DNA from: CAJXZP01 sp963974475
GTDB taxonomy: Bacteria; Bacteroidota; Bacteroidia; Flavobacteriales_G; Salibacteraceae
DNA: 50,616 nt
Direction: 5' to 3'
Assembly (NCBI GenBank): GCA_963974475.1
Contig: CAXBCR010000025.1
Coordinates: 1-50,616, forward strand
Shown: piece by piece, positions 7,226 through 15,879 of the stretch
Position numbering within the stretch: position 1 is the stretch's first letter
How the letters are laid out: the number at the start of each line of letters is the position of its first letter
Position numbers and translations under genes: made by a program
The notes under the pieces: model-generated
The model's database searches: none
What the model was told of the DNA's origin: nothing
Seen by the model: only the letters and a program-made list of their open reading frames with translations

Positions 7226-8445
7226 CCCAAAGCGCCCATCAATAAATCCAAATCTTTAAAAGGAATTCCGTACGTATCGCTCAAAAATTTATTGGTCATC
7301 ATTCCTTTATACAAATACACCCCATTTCTAAGTCCGTCATCCTTGCTAATGAGGTTATCTATTCCTGCTTCTCTACCAATATTTAGCATCAACGGCACAA
7401 AAATATTGTTTAAAGCCATCGAAGCTGTTTTGGAAACACGTGAGGCAATATTGGGAACACAATAGTGAATTACACCATGCTTTCTAAAAACCGGGAAGTC
7501 ATGATTGGTTACTTCTGAAGTCTCAAAACACCCTCCCTGATCAATACTTACATCAATAATCACAGAGCCTGTTTTCATGGTTTGAACCATCTCTTCCGAA
7601 ACCATATTGGGCGCTCTTCCGTGGGTAGCTCGAACGGCACCAATGGCAACATCGGCAGTTCTTAACGCTTCGCCCAAAACATCGGGTTGAATTACGGATG
7701 TAAATAATTTTTGTCCAATTTGATTTTGTAATCGCCTGAGCTTATACGTGCTCTCATCAAACACCTTGACCAATGCACCTAAACCTATTGCCGCTCGCGC
7801 GGCATATTCACCGGCACTTCCTGCACCAATTATCACCACCTCGCTAGGTTGTACACCAGGTATTCCACCAAGCATAGACCCTACCCCATTATTTACTTTA
7901 CTTAAGTATTCGGCCGCTATAAGGACTGCCGTATTTCCGGCTATTTCGCTCATGGCAGTAACCAATGGAAAACTCCCATCTTGCCCGCGCAAATAATCCC
8001 ATGCAATGGCCGTTATTTTCTTATCAATCAGTTCTTTTAAAAAATCTTCGGGTTGGATGGACAACTGTAACGCAGAAATCAAAATTTGCCTACGAGTCAT
8101 CATTTTTATTTCATCTAATGAGGGTGGCTCCACTTTCAATACAACATGCGCCTGAAATACTTCTTTAGCTGATTCCACAATTCTGCCTCCTGCTTCACTG
8201 TAATCATGATCCAAATATCCGGCAGATTTTCCGGCATCCATTTCCACCCAAACTTCATGTCCGTTATCCACCAACAATCGAACCCCAGAAGGAGTAAGAC
8301 CCACTCTATTTTCTTGAAAAGAAGTCTCTTTTGGTATACCAATAAACAATCTTTTGTCTGAATTTCGAATAGCAAACAATTGTTCTTTGGGCATTAATGC
8401 CGCTTGAACGCTTAAACTTTTTAGTGGATTTTCTTCTTCTGCCAT
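7222..8445 (-). CDS. ald: Alanine dehydrogenase
   Basis: 407 residues. It catalyses NAD-dependent deamination of L-alanine to pyruvate and ammonia. The N-terminal substrate domain shows GIPKETSFQENRVGLTPSGV, with the conserved Lys and Arg, and VLKVEPPSLDEI. The Rossmann domain has VVIIGAGSAGEYAARAAIGLGA followed by an acidic residue (FDES). VSIDQGGCFETSE and HYCVPNIASRVSKTAS are characteristic of the alanine dehydrogenase/transhydrogenase alpha family. The ATG at 8445 overlaps the tsaE stop (TAATG). About 40 extra N-terminal residues compared with classical Ald are usual for the Bacteroidetes form. It is part of the conserved porX-tsaE-ald neighbourhood. Confidence 0.88.
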   Translation of the reverse strand: MAEEENPLKSLSVQAALMPKEQLFAIRNSDKRLFIGIPKETSFQENRVGLTPSGVRLLVDNGHEVWVEMDAGKSAGYLDHDYSEAGGRIVESAKEVFQAHVVLKVEPPSLDEIKMMTRRQILISALQLSIQPEDFLKELIDKKITAIAWDYLRGQDGSFPLVTAMSEIAGNTAVLIAAEYLSKVNNGVGSMLGGIPGVQPSEVVIIGAGSAGEYAARAAIGLGALVKVFDESTYKLRRLQNQIGQKLFTSVIQPDVLGEALRTADVAIGAVRATHGRAPNMVSEEMVQTMKTGSVIIDVSIDQGGCFETSEVTNHDFPVFRKHGVIHYCVPNIASRVSKTASMALNNIFVPLMLNIGREAGIDNLISKDDGLRNGVYLYKGMMTNKFLSDTYGIPFKDLDLLMGALG

Positions 8446-8864
8446 TACCAAATCATTTTTATTTCTCTTAACTCTCCATATCCGTTGATATGAAACTCAA
8501 TCACATCTTCCGGAATAAGAGATGCAATTTTTTCAGGCCATTCAATTAAACATACATTTCCGCTATAAAGATAGTCTTCATACCCCAAATCATACGCTTC
8601 CATTTCCGTTTTTAATCGATAAAAATCAAAATGATAAATAGTCTCCTCTTTGGAGGTAATATATTCGTTTACAATAGAAAAAGTAGGACTACTTGTGTCG
8701 CCTATTATCCCTAACTCCTTACATAGCAGGTTGATAAAAGTGGTTTTACCGGCTCCCATGTGCCCGTAAAACAATACAATTTTTGAAGTATCAAGAAGTT
8801 TCACCAACTCTTTTGCCACCATTGGGAGGGCTGCTAAGGATATGTTTTCAAATTGTTTTTCCAT
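8445..8864 (-). CDS. tsaE: tRNA t6A biosynthesis ATPase TsaE
   Basis: 139 residues, the normal TsaE size. The Walker A motif GHMGAGKTTFI is at about residue 34, then DTSSPTFSIVNEY (switch region) and HFDFYRL, then the Walker B-like VCLIEWPEKI. TsaE powers the TsaB-TsaD-TsaE complex that makes threonylcarbamoyl-adenosine at tRNA position 37. The ATG at 8864 is preferred over a TTG three codons upstream. The stop overlaps the ald start, so the two genes are probably co-translated. The upstream neighbour (accessory ATPase) ends 23 bp away. Confidence 0.9.
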   Translation of the reverse strand: MEKQFENISLAALPMVAKELVKLLDTSKIVLFYGHMGAGKTTFINLLCKELGIIGDTSSPTFSIVNEYITSKEETIYHFDFYRLKTEMEAYDLGYEDYLYSGNVCLIEWPEKIASLIPEDVIEFHINGYGELREIKMIW

Positions 8865-8887
8865 TGGTAACAAAAATAATCAATGCA

Positions 8888-10075
8888 TTAATCAAATAGA
8901 ATAGCTGGGTCCATCTCCAAAAAATCTTGCCATAACAAGCCCGATGTCCCCACCAATAAAATCTTGAAAGGATTAAATTTCGCTCTAAATGCTTTCATGC
9001 CATTGGTGGGTTTAGTTACCCCACTTTTTACTTCAATTCCTATTATTTTATCTCCCTTTTGTAACACAAAATCCACCTCATCATTTCGGTGCCTCCAATA
9101 AAAAACATCGTAGCGACCTTCGGTTGATTTATTGATTAAATGCGCTCCAATAGCCGATTCTATAACCTGTCCCCAAGCCACAGGATTTTGAGTAATCTCT
9201 TCAAATTTCATAACCGTCAAGGCCGAGTACAACGCGGTATTTTTGATTTGCCACTTAGGTGACGAAGCCTTCACGCGATGTTTTTCATGGTAATACTTTG
9301 ATATACCCGTGAGCAATCCTGCCGTATCCAGCAAATTCAAATAGTGAGAAATAGTGGTGGTGTTTCCAGCATCCTGCAATTGTCCCACCATTTTATTAAA
9401 CGATAATATTTTTGAAGAGTAGTTTACGCCCATCTCAAATACCTGCCGCATTAAGGCCGGTTTACTTACCTGATTTAACATCAAAATATCTTTTGAAATA
9501 GTGGCCTCGATAAGCGCATTCCTCACATAATCTTTCCATCTATCCTCATCGTCTAAAAACGCGGCAGCTCCAGGATACCCACCAAACCAAGCATACTGCT
9601 CAGGGGTGATATCAAAACAATCTTTCATTTCAGAATAACTCCAATGCGGCACTTGTATTAATTCAAAACGACCGGCTAAAGATTCGTTTAACCCTTTTTG
9701 TAATAACAAACCAGACGAACCCAAAAGAACGACCTTGATTTTTACTTGGTTAAAGGTATCTTCATCCCACAGTTTCTTAACCGTTTCACTCCAATTTTTT
9801 ATTTTTTGAACCTCATCAATCAAAAGCAAAAACTCGGTATCCGAGGATTTTTGAATCAATCGCACCGCCTCCCATTGCTGTTCTATCCAAGAACTCGAAT
9901 CATCTGATAGCGCATCGGCCGTAACATACCGAAATGAAAAATCTAGGCTTTCACATACTTGTCGCACAAGAGTAGTTTTACCTACCTGCCGGGGACCTGT
10001 AATAGCCTGAATAAAATTGCGAGGTGCTGTTACGCGATTTTCAATCTCTGTGAAATACCTCCTTTTATAAAACAT
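8888..10075 (-). CDS. AAA ATPase with DUF4143 C-terminal domain
   Basis: 395 residues. An N-terminal AAA_14 domain carries Walker A ITGPRQVGKTTLVRQV at about residue 25 and Walker B FLLLIDEVQKIKNW at about residue 83, then the sensor VVLLGSSGLLL. The middle region (ILMLNQVSKPALMRQVFEMG) and the C-terminal DUF4143 (DVFYWRHRNDEVDFVLQKGD then IIGIEVKSGVTKP) contain the E-V-D-F and E-V-K motif of a PD-(D/E)xK nuclease-like fold. Proteins of this type are common in accessory DNA and their function is unsettled. It interrupts the porX-tsaE-ald block. A -7 box ends 4 nt before the ATG and three operator copies follow upstream, so the gene has its own tight control. Confidence 0.88.
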   Translation of the reverse strand: MFYKRRYFTEIENRVTAPRNFIQAITGPRQVGKTTLVRQVCESLDFSFRYVTADALSDDSSSWIEQQWEAVRLIQKSSDTEFLLLIDEVQKIKNWSETVKKLWDEDTFNQVKIKVVLLGSSGLLLQKGLNESLAGRFELIQVPHWSYSEMKDCFDITPEQYAWFGGYPGAAAFLDDEDRWKDYVRNALIEATISKDILMLNQVSKPALMRQVFEMGVNYSSKILSFNKMVGQLQDAGNTTTISHYLNLLDTAGLLTGISKYYHEKHRVKASSPKWQIKNTALYSALTVMKFEEITQNPVAWGQVIESAIGAHLINKSTEGRYDVFYWRHRNDEVDFVLQKGDKIIGIEVKSGVTKPTNGMKAFRAKFNPFKILLVGTSGLLWQDFLEMDPAILFD

Positions 10076-10079
10076 ATCA

Positions 10080-10087
10080 CAAATATA
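10080..10087 (-). promoter_or_regulatory. -7 promoter box of the accessory ATPase gene
   Basis: Minus-strand TATATTTG matches TAnnTTTG. It ends 4 nt before the ATG at 10075, giving a transcript that would start at about the start codon. Its -33 region falls inside operator copy 1. Confidence 0.5.
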
Positions 10088-10092
10088 ACAAT

Positions 10093-10156
10093 TTACTCAG
10101 CGGTATGAGTAATTTTACTCAATACACTGAGTAATTTTACTCAATGCATTGAGTAA
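10093..10156. promoter_or_regulatory. Three phased copies of a palindromic operator
   Basis: The 20-bp palindrome TTACTCA-N6-TGAGTAA occurs three times, at 10093-10112, 10115-10134 and 10137-10156. Arms are perfect in all copies while the six central bases differ (gcggta, atacac, atgcat). The period is exactly 22 bp, about two helical turns, so dimers would line up on one face of the DNA. Copy 1 covers the expected -33 region of the ATPase promoter. This is the signature of cooperative repression; the protein is not identified. Confidence 0.75.
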
Positions 10157-10281
10157 ATTGTAAAAACAGTTTTAACTATTTGTTTCTAAGTAGATTACAA
10201 TCTATTTGAAAATGAAATAATTTTAATAAACTCAAGATTGTAATAAAACCAAGCTAAAATAGGGTCGATAAGTCACAAAAA

Positions 10282-10312
10282 AACTCCTTCAAATAGCTAA
10301 TTTAAAGGAGTT
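10282..10312. terminator. Terminator downstream of porX
   Basis: Inverted repeat AACTCCTT (10282-10289) / AAGGAGTT (10305-10312) with a 15-nt loop. On the minus strand it is followed by a run of T (the A run at 10278-10284), fitting a Rho-independent terminator for porX; a T run on the plus side also makes it potentially bidirectional. Confidence 0.6.
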
Positions 10313-10358
10313 TTTATTAATTCATTTTAAGAGGTAATACCACTACATCTTATACCTA

Positions 10359-11909
10359 CTATTTGGGATTCAATACCACAAACGGAATTAAACATTCTTC
10401 TAACGAAATCCCGCCATGCTGAAAAGTATCTCGGTAATAGCCAACGTAATAATTATAATTGTTTGGGTAGGCAAAAAACTTATCCTCTTTCGCAAATATA
10501 AAAGCCGATGACACATTCAATTTCGGCAATCCAGCTTCATGCGGATTACTCACTTCCAACACATCTTTTTTATTGTATTGCAGAGACTTACCTACTTTAT
10601 ATCTCAAATTGGTATTCGTATTTTTATCACCTTGCACTTTAGTAGGCTCGCTCACTTTTATACTGCCATGGTCGGTAGTAACGGCTACTTTACAGCCTTT
10701 TTCCGCCATCATTTTCATCATTTCAAATAATGCAGAATGCTCAAACCAACTTTTAGCAATAGAACGGTAAGCAGCCTCATCATCGGCCAACTCACGAATC
10801 ACTTCCATTTCCGTACGGGCATGGGACAGCATATCCACAAAATTGTAAACAATTACGTTTAAGTCGTTATTCATTAAATTTGGTAAATTCTGTAGCAATT
10901 TTTTCCCATTAGCAAGATTGGTTATCTTGTTATAGCTGGTTTTTATTTGCTTTCCTTCCCGCTTAAGATTTCCTTCCAAAAAGGCTTCCTCCTGCATGTT
11001 TTTACCGCCATCATCGTTCTCATTTAGCCATAATTTAGGATACATTTTTTCAATCTCAGAAGGCATCATTCCAGCAAACATGGCATTTCGCGCATATTGG
11101 GTGGCAGTAGGCAAAATTCCATAATATGCTTCTTCACTTTCCACTCTAAAAAACTGCTCAAGCATCGGCCGAATCATTTTCCAATGATCATATCTAAGAT
11201 TGTCAATCACCACTAAAAATAAAGGTTCTTTGTTACTCAGAAGAGGAAAAACTTTATCGGCCAATAAACGATGAGACATCATTGGTGCCGATTCCTCATC
11301 ATGAATCCAATCTAAATAATTTTTTTCTACATGTTTAGAAAACTGTGCGTTGGCTTCCGATTTTTGCATTGCAAAAACCTCTTTCATGCTATCATCACCC
11401 GATTTTTCCAATTCCATTTCCCAATAGACCATATCTTTATACAGGTCAATCCATTCTTGGTTATCCAATCGATCACCTAAACGCATCCCTATATTCCGAA
11501 ATTCTTGCTGGTAATGGGCCGTGGTTTTTTCACTTACCAACTTCTGCACATCCAAATTCTTTTTTATGGACAACAAAATTTGATTCGGATTCACCGGTTT
11601 AATCAAATAATCAGAAATCTGACCACCAATAGCACTCTCCATTATTTCCTCTTCCTCACTTTTGGTAATCATAATAATAGGAAGATTAGAATGCTTAGCC
11701 TTAATTCTTTGCAAGGTTTCAAGACCTGTAAGCCCAGGCATATTCTCATCCAAAAATACGATATCTACATGCTCTTCTTCCGCCAAAATTTCCAAGGCAT
11801 CATCCCCACTTTTGGCTTCCAGAACCTCGTATCCCTTTTCTTTTAAAAAGAAAATGTGTGGTTTCAATAAATCAATTTCATCATCGGCCCACAAAATTTT
11901 AACGCTCAT
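10359..11909 (-). CDS. porX: T9SS response regulator PorX (receiver plus PglZ domain)
   Basis: 516 residues. A receiver domain occupies residues 1-120 (KILWADDEIDLLKPHIFFL, phospho-acceptor D54 in VFLDENMPG, K in YLIKPVNP). A helical linker follows, then a PglZ/alkaline-phosphatase-like domain from about residue 205, with FLVVIDNLRYDHW, GILPTATQYARNAMF, NVIVYNFVDMLSHAR and VAVTTDHGS supplying the metal ligands. PorX is the regulator of type IX secretion in Bacteroidetes, and its PglZ domain is a zinc phosphodiesterase. I use the ATG at 11909 (MSVKILWADDE); an in-frame ATG at 11927 would add six residues. It is divergent from the HD gene. Confidence 0.92.
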   Translation of the reverse strand: MSVKILWADDEIDLLKPHIFFLKEKGYEVLEAKSGDDALEILAEEEHVDIVFLDENMPGLTGLETLQRIKAKHSNLPIIMITKSEEEEIMESAIGGQISDYLIKPVNPNQILLSIKKNLDVQKLVSEKTTAHYQQEFRNIGMRLGDRLDNQEWIDLYKDMVYWEMELEKSGDDSMKEVFAMQKSEANAQFSKHVEKNYLDWIHDEESAPMMSHRLLADKVFPLLSNKEPLFLVVIDNLRYDHWKMIRPMLEQFFRVESEEAYYGILPTATQYARNAMFAGMMPSEIEKMYPKLWLNENDDGGKNMQEEAFLEGNLKREGKQIKTSYNKITNLANGKKLLQNLPNLMNNDLNVIVYNFVDMLSHARTEMEVIRELADDEAAYRSIAKSWFEHSALFEMMKMMAEKGCKVAVTTDHGSIKVSEPTKVQGDKNTNTNLRYKVGKSLQYNKKDVLEVSNPHEAGLPKLNVSSAFIFAKEDKFFAYPNNYNYYVGYYRDTFQHGGISLEECLIPFVVLNPK

Positions 11910-12024
11910 AGTTTGTATCTTTGTCATTCGTTATTTCAAGGCAAAATATTACGTTTGAAATAATTATCATTAATAATTCATTCCTACAAAGGAACATTTT
12001 TGCAATTTAACACACGCAACAAAT

Positions 12025-13263
12025 ATGTCGGATTTAACGAATATTAAAAGCAAAATCTTTAACGACCCTTTGTATGGTTTTATTTCCGTTCCAAGAGGAA
12101 TTATTTTCGATGTGATAGAACACCCTTGGTTCCAGCGCTTAAGAAGAATTAATCAATTAGGCCTAACCAATGTGGTTTATACGGGTGCAAATCACACTCG
12201 TTTTCAGCACACCTTGGGCGCATACCATTTAATGACACAGGCCATAAACGTAATTCGTCAAAAAGGTCATCAGGTTTCAGATGCCGAAGCGGAAGGTGTT
12301 TTTCTTGCCATTTTATTACACGATATTGGCCATGGCCCATTTTCGCATACCCTTGAGCATAGTATAATAGAGGGCGTAAGTCATGAAAGTATTTCCATTG
12401 AATTTATGCGAGCGCTGTCCAAAGAATTCAACGGAGCACTCGACTTAGCCATTGAAATTTTTACGGACACCTATCCAAAAACCTATCTTCACCAACTTGT
12501 TTCTAGTCAGTTGGATATGGACCGATTAGACTACCTGATGCGAGATAGTTTTTTTACAGGAGTATCAGAAGGAGTTATTGGCTCCGAACGAATAATTCAG
12601 ATGCTGGATGTAGCCGATGGAAATTTGGTGATCGAAGCAAAAGGTATTTATTCTATCGAAAAATTCATCATTGCCAGAAGGCTAATGTATTGGCAAGTTT
12701 ATCTGCACAAAACAGTATTGAGCGCAGAAAATCTTCTAGTTAGAGTAATGAAAAGAGCGGCAGAATTGAGCCGAAATGGCGTACATTTATTTGCCAGTCC
12801 GGCCCTAGAATTCTTTATGAAAACAAGAATCAATAAATCAGATTTCGAAACCAATCCCGCCATTTTAGCACGCTTTTCCGAATTAGATGATTTTGATATT
12901 ATTAGTGCAATCAAAGTGTGGCAAACATGTGATGACAAGGTTTTAAGTCTGCTTTCCAAAAAATTAATTTCTCGTCAGCTATTAAAGTCAAGGTTTAGCG
13001 ACACCCCTTTTACAGTAAAGGAAATAGCTCGAAGGTCTGATGTGGCTGCTAAACAACTTGGATTAACCAAACAAGAAGTTTCCTATTTCGTATTTACGGG
13101 AAAGGTAGAAAACAGAGCATTTAAACCTAAATCAGAGCACATAAACATCCTTCATAAAAATGGGGAAGTACACCATATTGACAAAGACGCGGCTCTTCTC
13201 AATATTTCAGTTTTGACTGAAGCGGTGGTAAAACATTTTATTTGTTTTCCGGAAAACGCTTAA
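12025..13263 (+). CDS. HD-domain phosphohydrolase (dNTPase-like)
   Basis: 412 residues. It has the SAMHD1/YwfO-type architecture: PLYGFISVPRGIIFDVIEHPWFQRL, then HTRFQHTLGAYHLM, the HD pair in LLHDIGHGPFSHTLEH, and QLDMDRLDYLMRDSFFTG carrying the third metal ligand. Such proteins hydrolyse deoxynucleoside triphosphates or related phosphates; the exact substrate is not predictable. It sits immediately upstream of lpxD, an arrangement found in many Flavobacteriia (porX, HD protein, lpxD). A strong hairpin (13298-13326) separates it from lpxD. The ATG at 12025 follows an A-rich leader. Confidence 0.88.
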   Translation: MSDLTNIKSKIFNDPLYGFISVPRGIIFDVIEHPWFQRLRRINQLGLTNVVYTGANHTRFQHTLGAYHLMTQAINVIRQKGHQVSDAEAEGVFLAILLHDIGHGPFSHTLEHSIIEGVSHESISIEFMRALSKEFNGALDLAIEIFTDTYPKTYLHQLVSSQLDMDRLDYLMRDSFFTGVSEGVIGSERIIQMLDVADGNLVIEAKGIYSIEKFIIARRLMYWQVYLHKTVLSAENLLVRVMKRAAELSRNGVHLFASPALEFFMKTRINKSDFETNPAILARFSELDDFDIISAIKVWQTCDDKVLSLLSKKLISRQLLKSRFSDTPFTVKEIARRSDVAAKQLGLTKQEVSYFVFTGKVENRAFKPKSEHINILHKNGEVHHIDKDAALLNISVLTEAVVKHFICFPENA

Positions 13264-13297
13264 CCCATTTTTTTCAAAACACAACTATATCAATAGA

Positions 13298-13326
13298 TTC
13301 CAAGGAAAATAATATTTTCCTTGGAA
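13298..13326. other. Perfect 29-nt palindrome between the HD gene and lpxD
   Basis: Thirteen-base arms, TTCCAAGGAAAAT and ATTTTCCTTGGAA, flank a three-base loop AAT. It lies 35 bp after the HD gene stop and about 60 bp before the lpxD -7 box. There is no T run on the plus strand, so it is not a classical terminator; it could stabilise the 3' end of the upstream mRNA or be a protein site. Confidence 0.55.
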
Positions 13327-13386
13327 GGCAATATTGCGATGTTAATAAAATTGGATTTAGGGCAAGGCAAAGCCGTATTTTAACCT

Positions 13387-13394
13387 TATTTTTG
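13387..13394 (+). promoter_or_regulatory. -7 promoter box of the lipid A operon
   Basis: TATTTTTG fits TAnnTTTG, 34 nt before the lpxD ATG. No TTG at the standard distance was found, so the assignment rests on the -7 element alone. Confidence 0.4.
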
Positions 13395-13428
13395 GCGCGT
13401 TACAAAGGAATAGAGACACAATCAAACA

Positions 13429-14469
13429 ATGGAGTTTACTGCAGCACAATTAGCTGGATTATTAGAAGGGAAACTAGAAGGGAATCCAGAAGTATTACTG
13501 AATGATTTATCACAAATAGAAAGTGGAAAACAAGGCTCTGTTTGCTTCCTGTCTGACATGAAATACGCAGAGTTTTTGCATACTACAAAAGCCAGCGCAG
13601 CCCTTGTAAGCCATGAGTTTCAAAGCACCAAAGAGCTTCCAGAAACACTCACCCTTATTCGAGTAGAAAACCCAAGACTTTCCGTAGGAAAAATCTTAGA
13701 GATATACCACCAATTTAAAAATAGCCACACAGGTATTCATCCTACAGCGGTAATTGAAGATTCTGCTACCATTGGGAAAGATGTTTTTATTGGCGCCAAT
13801 GTGTACATCGGTCGAGACTCCATTATTGGTGATAATTGCCGTTTTAAAGCAGGAGTAACCATTGGAAACGGTGTGAAAATTGGTGACAACACCCAACTTC
13901 ATTACAATGTAACAATTGATGACGATACTATTATCGGTAAAAACGTGGTAGTTCAACCGGGTGCCGTTATTGGCTCAGAAGGATTTGGGTTCCAACCCAA
14001 CTCGGAAAATAATTATCAAAAATTGTATCATATTGGAAATGTAGTCCTAGAAGACTATGTAGAAGTAGGTGCAAATACCACAATAGACCGTGGAACTATT
14101 GGTTCTACTATACTTCGCAAAGGAGTGAAACTCGACAACCTTATTCAGGTTGGACACAATGTGGAAATTGGAGAAAATACCGTAGCCGCAGCACTTACCG
14201 GAATAGCAGGTTCTACCATTATTGGTAAAAACTGTATGTTTGGAGGTCAGGTGGGTTTTGCTGGACATCAAAAAATAGCAGATGGTGTTAAGTTGGCCGC
14301 AAAAAGTGGCGTGCTTGGCGATATCACTGAAGAAAATAGCATTCAACAAGGAGCACCTTCGTTTCCTGTGATGGATTATAAAAAGTCATACGTTTATTTC
14401 AGAAAACTGCCAAAACTTGCTTCTGATATTAACGATTTAAAAAAAGAGATTAAGAATTTAAAGTCATAA
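13429..14469 (+). CDS. lpxD: UDP-3-O-acylglucosamine N-acyltransferase
   Basis: 346 residues. LpxD adds the second hydroxyacyl chain to UDP-glucosamine in lipid A synthesis. The N-terminal uridine-binding domain (FTAAQLAGLLEGKLEGNPEV, SVCFLSDMKYAEFL) precedes a left-handed beta-helix of hexapeptide repeats (IGKDVFIGANVYIGRDSIIG). The catalytic histidine lies in LDNLIQVGHNVEIGENT, followed by TGIAGSTIIGKNC and a C-terminal helix rich in Lys and Leu. Length is normal. It is the first gene of lpxD-lpxC/fabZ-lpxA-efp, 9 nt ahead of lpxC/fabZ. Confidence 0.93.
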   Translation: MEFTAAQLAGLLEGKLEGNPEVLLNDLSQIESGKQGSVCFLSDMKYAEFLHTTKASAALVSHEFQSTKELPETLTLIRVENPRLSVGKILEIYHQFKNSHTGIHPTAVIEDSATIGKDVFIGANVYIGRDSIIGDNCRFKAGVTIGNGVKIGDNTQLHYNVTIDDDTIIGKNVVVQPGAVIGSEGFGFQPNSENNYQKLYHIGNVVLEDYVEVGANTTIDRGTIGSTILRKGVKLDNLIQVGHNVEIGENTVAAALTGIAGSTIIGKNCMFGGQVGFAGHQKIADGVKLAAKSGVLGDITEENSIQQGAPSFPVMDYKKSYVYFRKLPKLASDINDLKKEIKNLKS

Positions 14470-14478
14470 TTAGCACCA

Positions 14479-15879
14479 ATGATTGTAAATCAAAAAACAC
14501 TTAAAAAGGCATTTACTATAACAGGAGTAGGTCTTCACACCGGTCAACCGGCAACAGTTACCGTGAAACCGGCTCCCGTTGATTCCTGGTTCGTTTTTCA
14601 AAGAATGGACGTGGAAGGTCAGCCAACCATCAAAGCCGATATCAGTAATGTAACCACTACTACGCGTAGCACCACCATTGAGCAAAATGGCTCGGAAGTG
14701 CATACTACAGAGCATTTGCTTGCCGCACTTTACGGAATGGATGTAGACAATGCGCTTATTGAAATTGATGGTTCTGAATTACCAATTTTAGATGGTAGCG
14801 CAAACTTGTGGATTGAAGGAATTCTAAGCGTTGGCCTAGAAGAACAAGATGCTGAGCGTGAATATTTCTACCTAAACGAGGTGATGAAATTTGAAAGTGA
14901 AAGCAGTGGCGCTGAATATTTAGCCGTTCCTGACGAACTTTATCGTGTTACCGTAATGGTGGATTACCACTCCCCTCTTTTGGGTACGCAACATGCTAGC
15001 ATGAATCACATTAGTGAATTTCAAACCGAAATTGGAACGTGTAGAACCTTTGTGTTTTTACGTGAATTAGTCCAATTAGTTGATGCCGGCCTCATCAAAG
15101 GTGGTGATGTAGACAATGCCATTGTAATGGTGGACCGAGAAATTTCGGAAGAAGACAAAGAGAAACTATCGAAGGCATTTAACAAGCCTGCTTCCATGTT
15201 GGAAAAAACAGAAATGGGAATTCTAAATAACTTAGAATTAAAATTTCAAAATGAACCAGCTCGTCATAAATTACTTGATTTAGTTGGTGATTTTGCCTTA
15301 GTAGGTAAACACATCCGAGCACACATTCTTACTGCTCGTCCTGGACATACAGGAAATAAAGATTTTGCAAGAGAGCTTAAAAAACAAGTTCTTAAACAAA
15401 AGAAACAAATTAAATTTGATTTAGATAAAGAAGCCATTTTCAATATTAAAGATATCGAAAACAAGCTTCCTCACCGTTACCCAATGTTGTTGGTTGACAA
15501 AATCATGGAGTTATCAGACACCCATGTGGTGGGCGTTAAAAACATTACTCGTAACGAAGCTATTTTCAACGGACACTTTCCAGACGAAGCAGTTTTTCCA
15601 GGAGTATTAATTGTTGAAGCTTTAGCCCAAGCTGGTGGGTTTTTGGTGTTATCAACCGTAGATGACCCAGAAAATTACTCCACTTACTTCTTAAAAATTG
15701 ACGGAGTTAAATTCAAGAAAAAAGTAGTTCCTGGTGACTCACTGGTTCTTTCTTTAGAACTTATTGCCCCAATAAGAAGAGGCTTGGCCAATATGAAAGC
15801 TACCGCATACGTAAGAAATCAAGTAGTAGCAGAAGGAGACCTATTGGCTCAAGTAACAAAAAACAAAACGAATGATTAG
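14479..15879 (+). CDS. lpxC/fabZ: Bifunctional LpxC deacetylase / FabZ dehydratase
   Basis: 466 residues in one frame. Residues about 1-310 are LpxC, the zinc UDP-3-O-acyl-GlcNAc deacetylase that commits to lipid A: GVGLHTGQPATVTVKPA, HTTEHLLAALYGMDVDN with zinc-ligand His, and HKLLDLVGDFALVGKHIRAH. Residues about 325-466 are FabZ, the hydroxyacyl-ACP dehydratase: LPHRYPMLLVDKIMEL with the catalytic His, and GHFPDEAVFPGVLIVEALAQ with the catalytic Glu. The fusion is normal for Bacteroidetes and couples lipid A and fatty acid synthesis. The 3' end overlaps lpxA by 8 nt. Confidence 0.94.
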   Translation: MIVNQKTLKKAFTITGVGLHTGQPATVTVKPAPVDSWFVFQRMDVEGQPTIKADISNVTTTTRSTTIEQNGSEVHTTEHLLAALYGMDVDNALIEIDGSELPILDGSANLWIEGILSVGLEEQDAEREYFYLNEVMKFESESSGAEYLAVPDELYRVTVMVDYHSPLLGTQHASMNHISEFQTEIGTCRTFVFLRELVQLVDAGLIKGGDVDNAIVMVDREISEEDKEKLSKAFNKPASMLEKTEMGILNNLELKFQNEPARHKLLDLVGDFALVGKHIRAHILTARPGHTGNKDFARELKKQVLKQKKQIKFDLDKEAIFNIKDIENKLPHRYPMLLVDKIMELSDTHVVGVKNITRNEAIFNGHFPDEAVFPGVLIVEALAQAGGFLVLSTVDDPENYSTYFLKIDGVKFKKKVVPGDSLVLSLELIAPIRRGLANMKATAYVRNQVVAEGDLLAQVTKNKTND

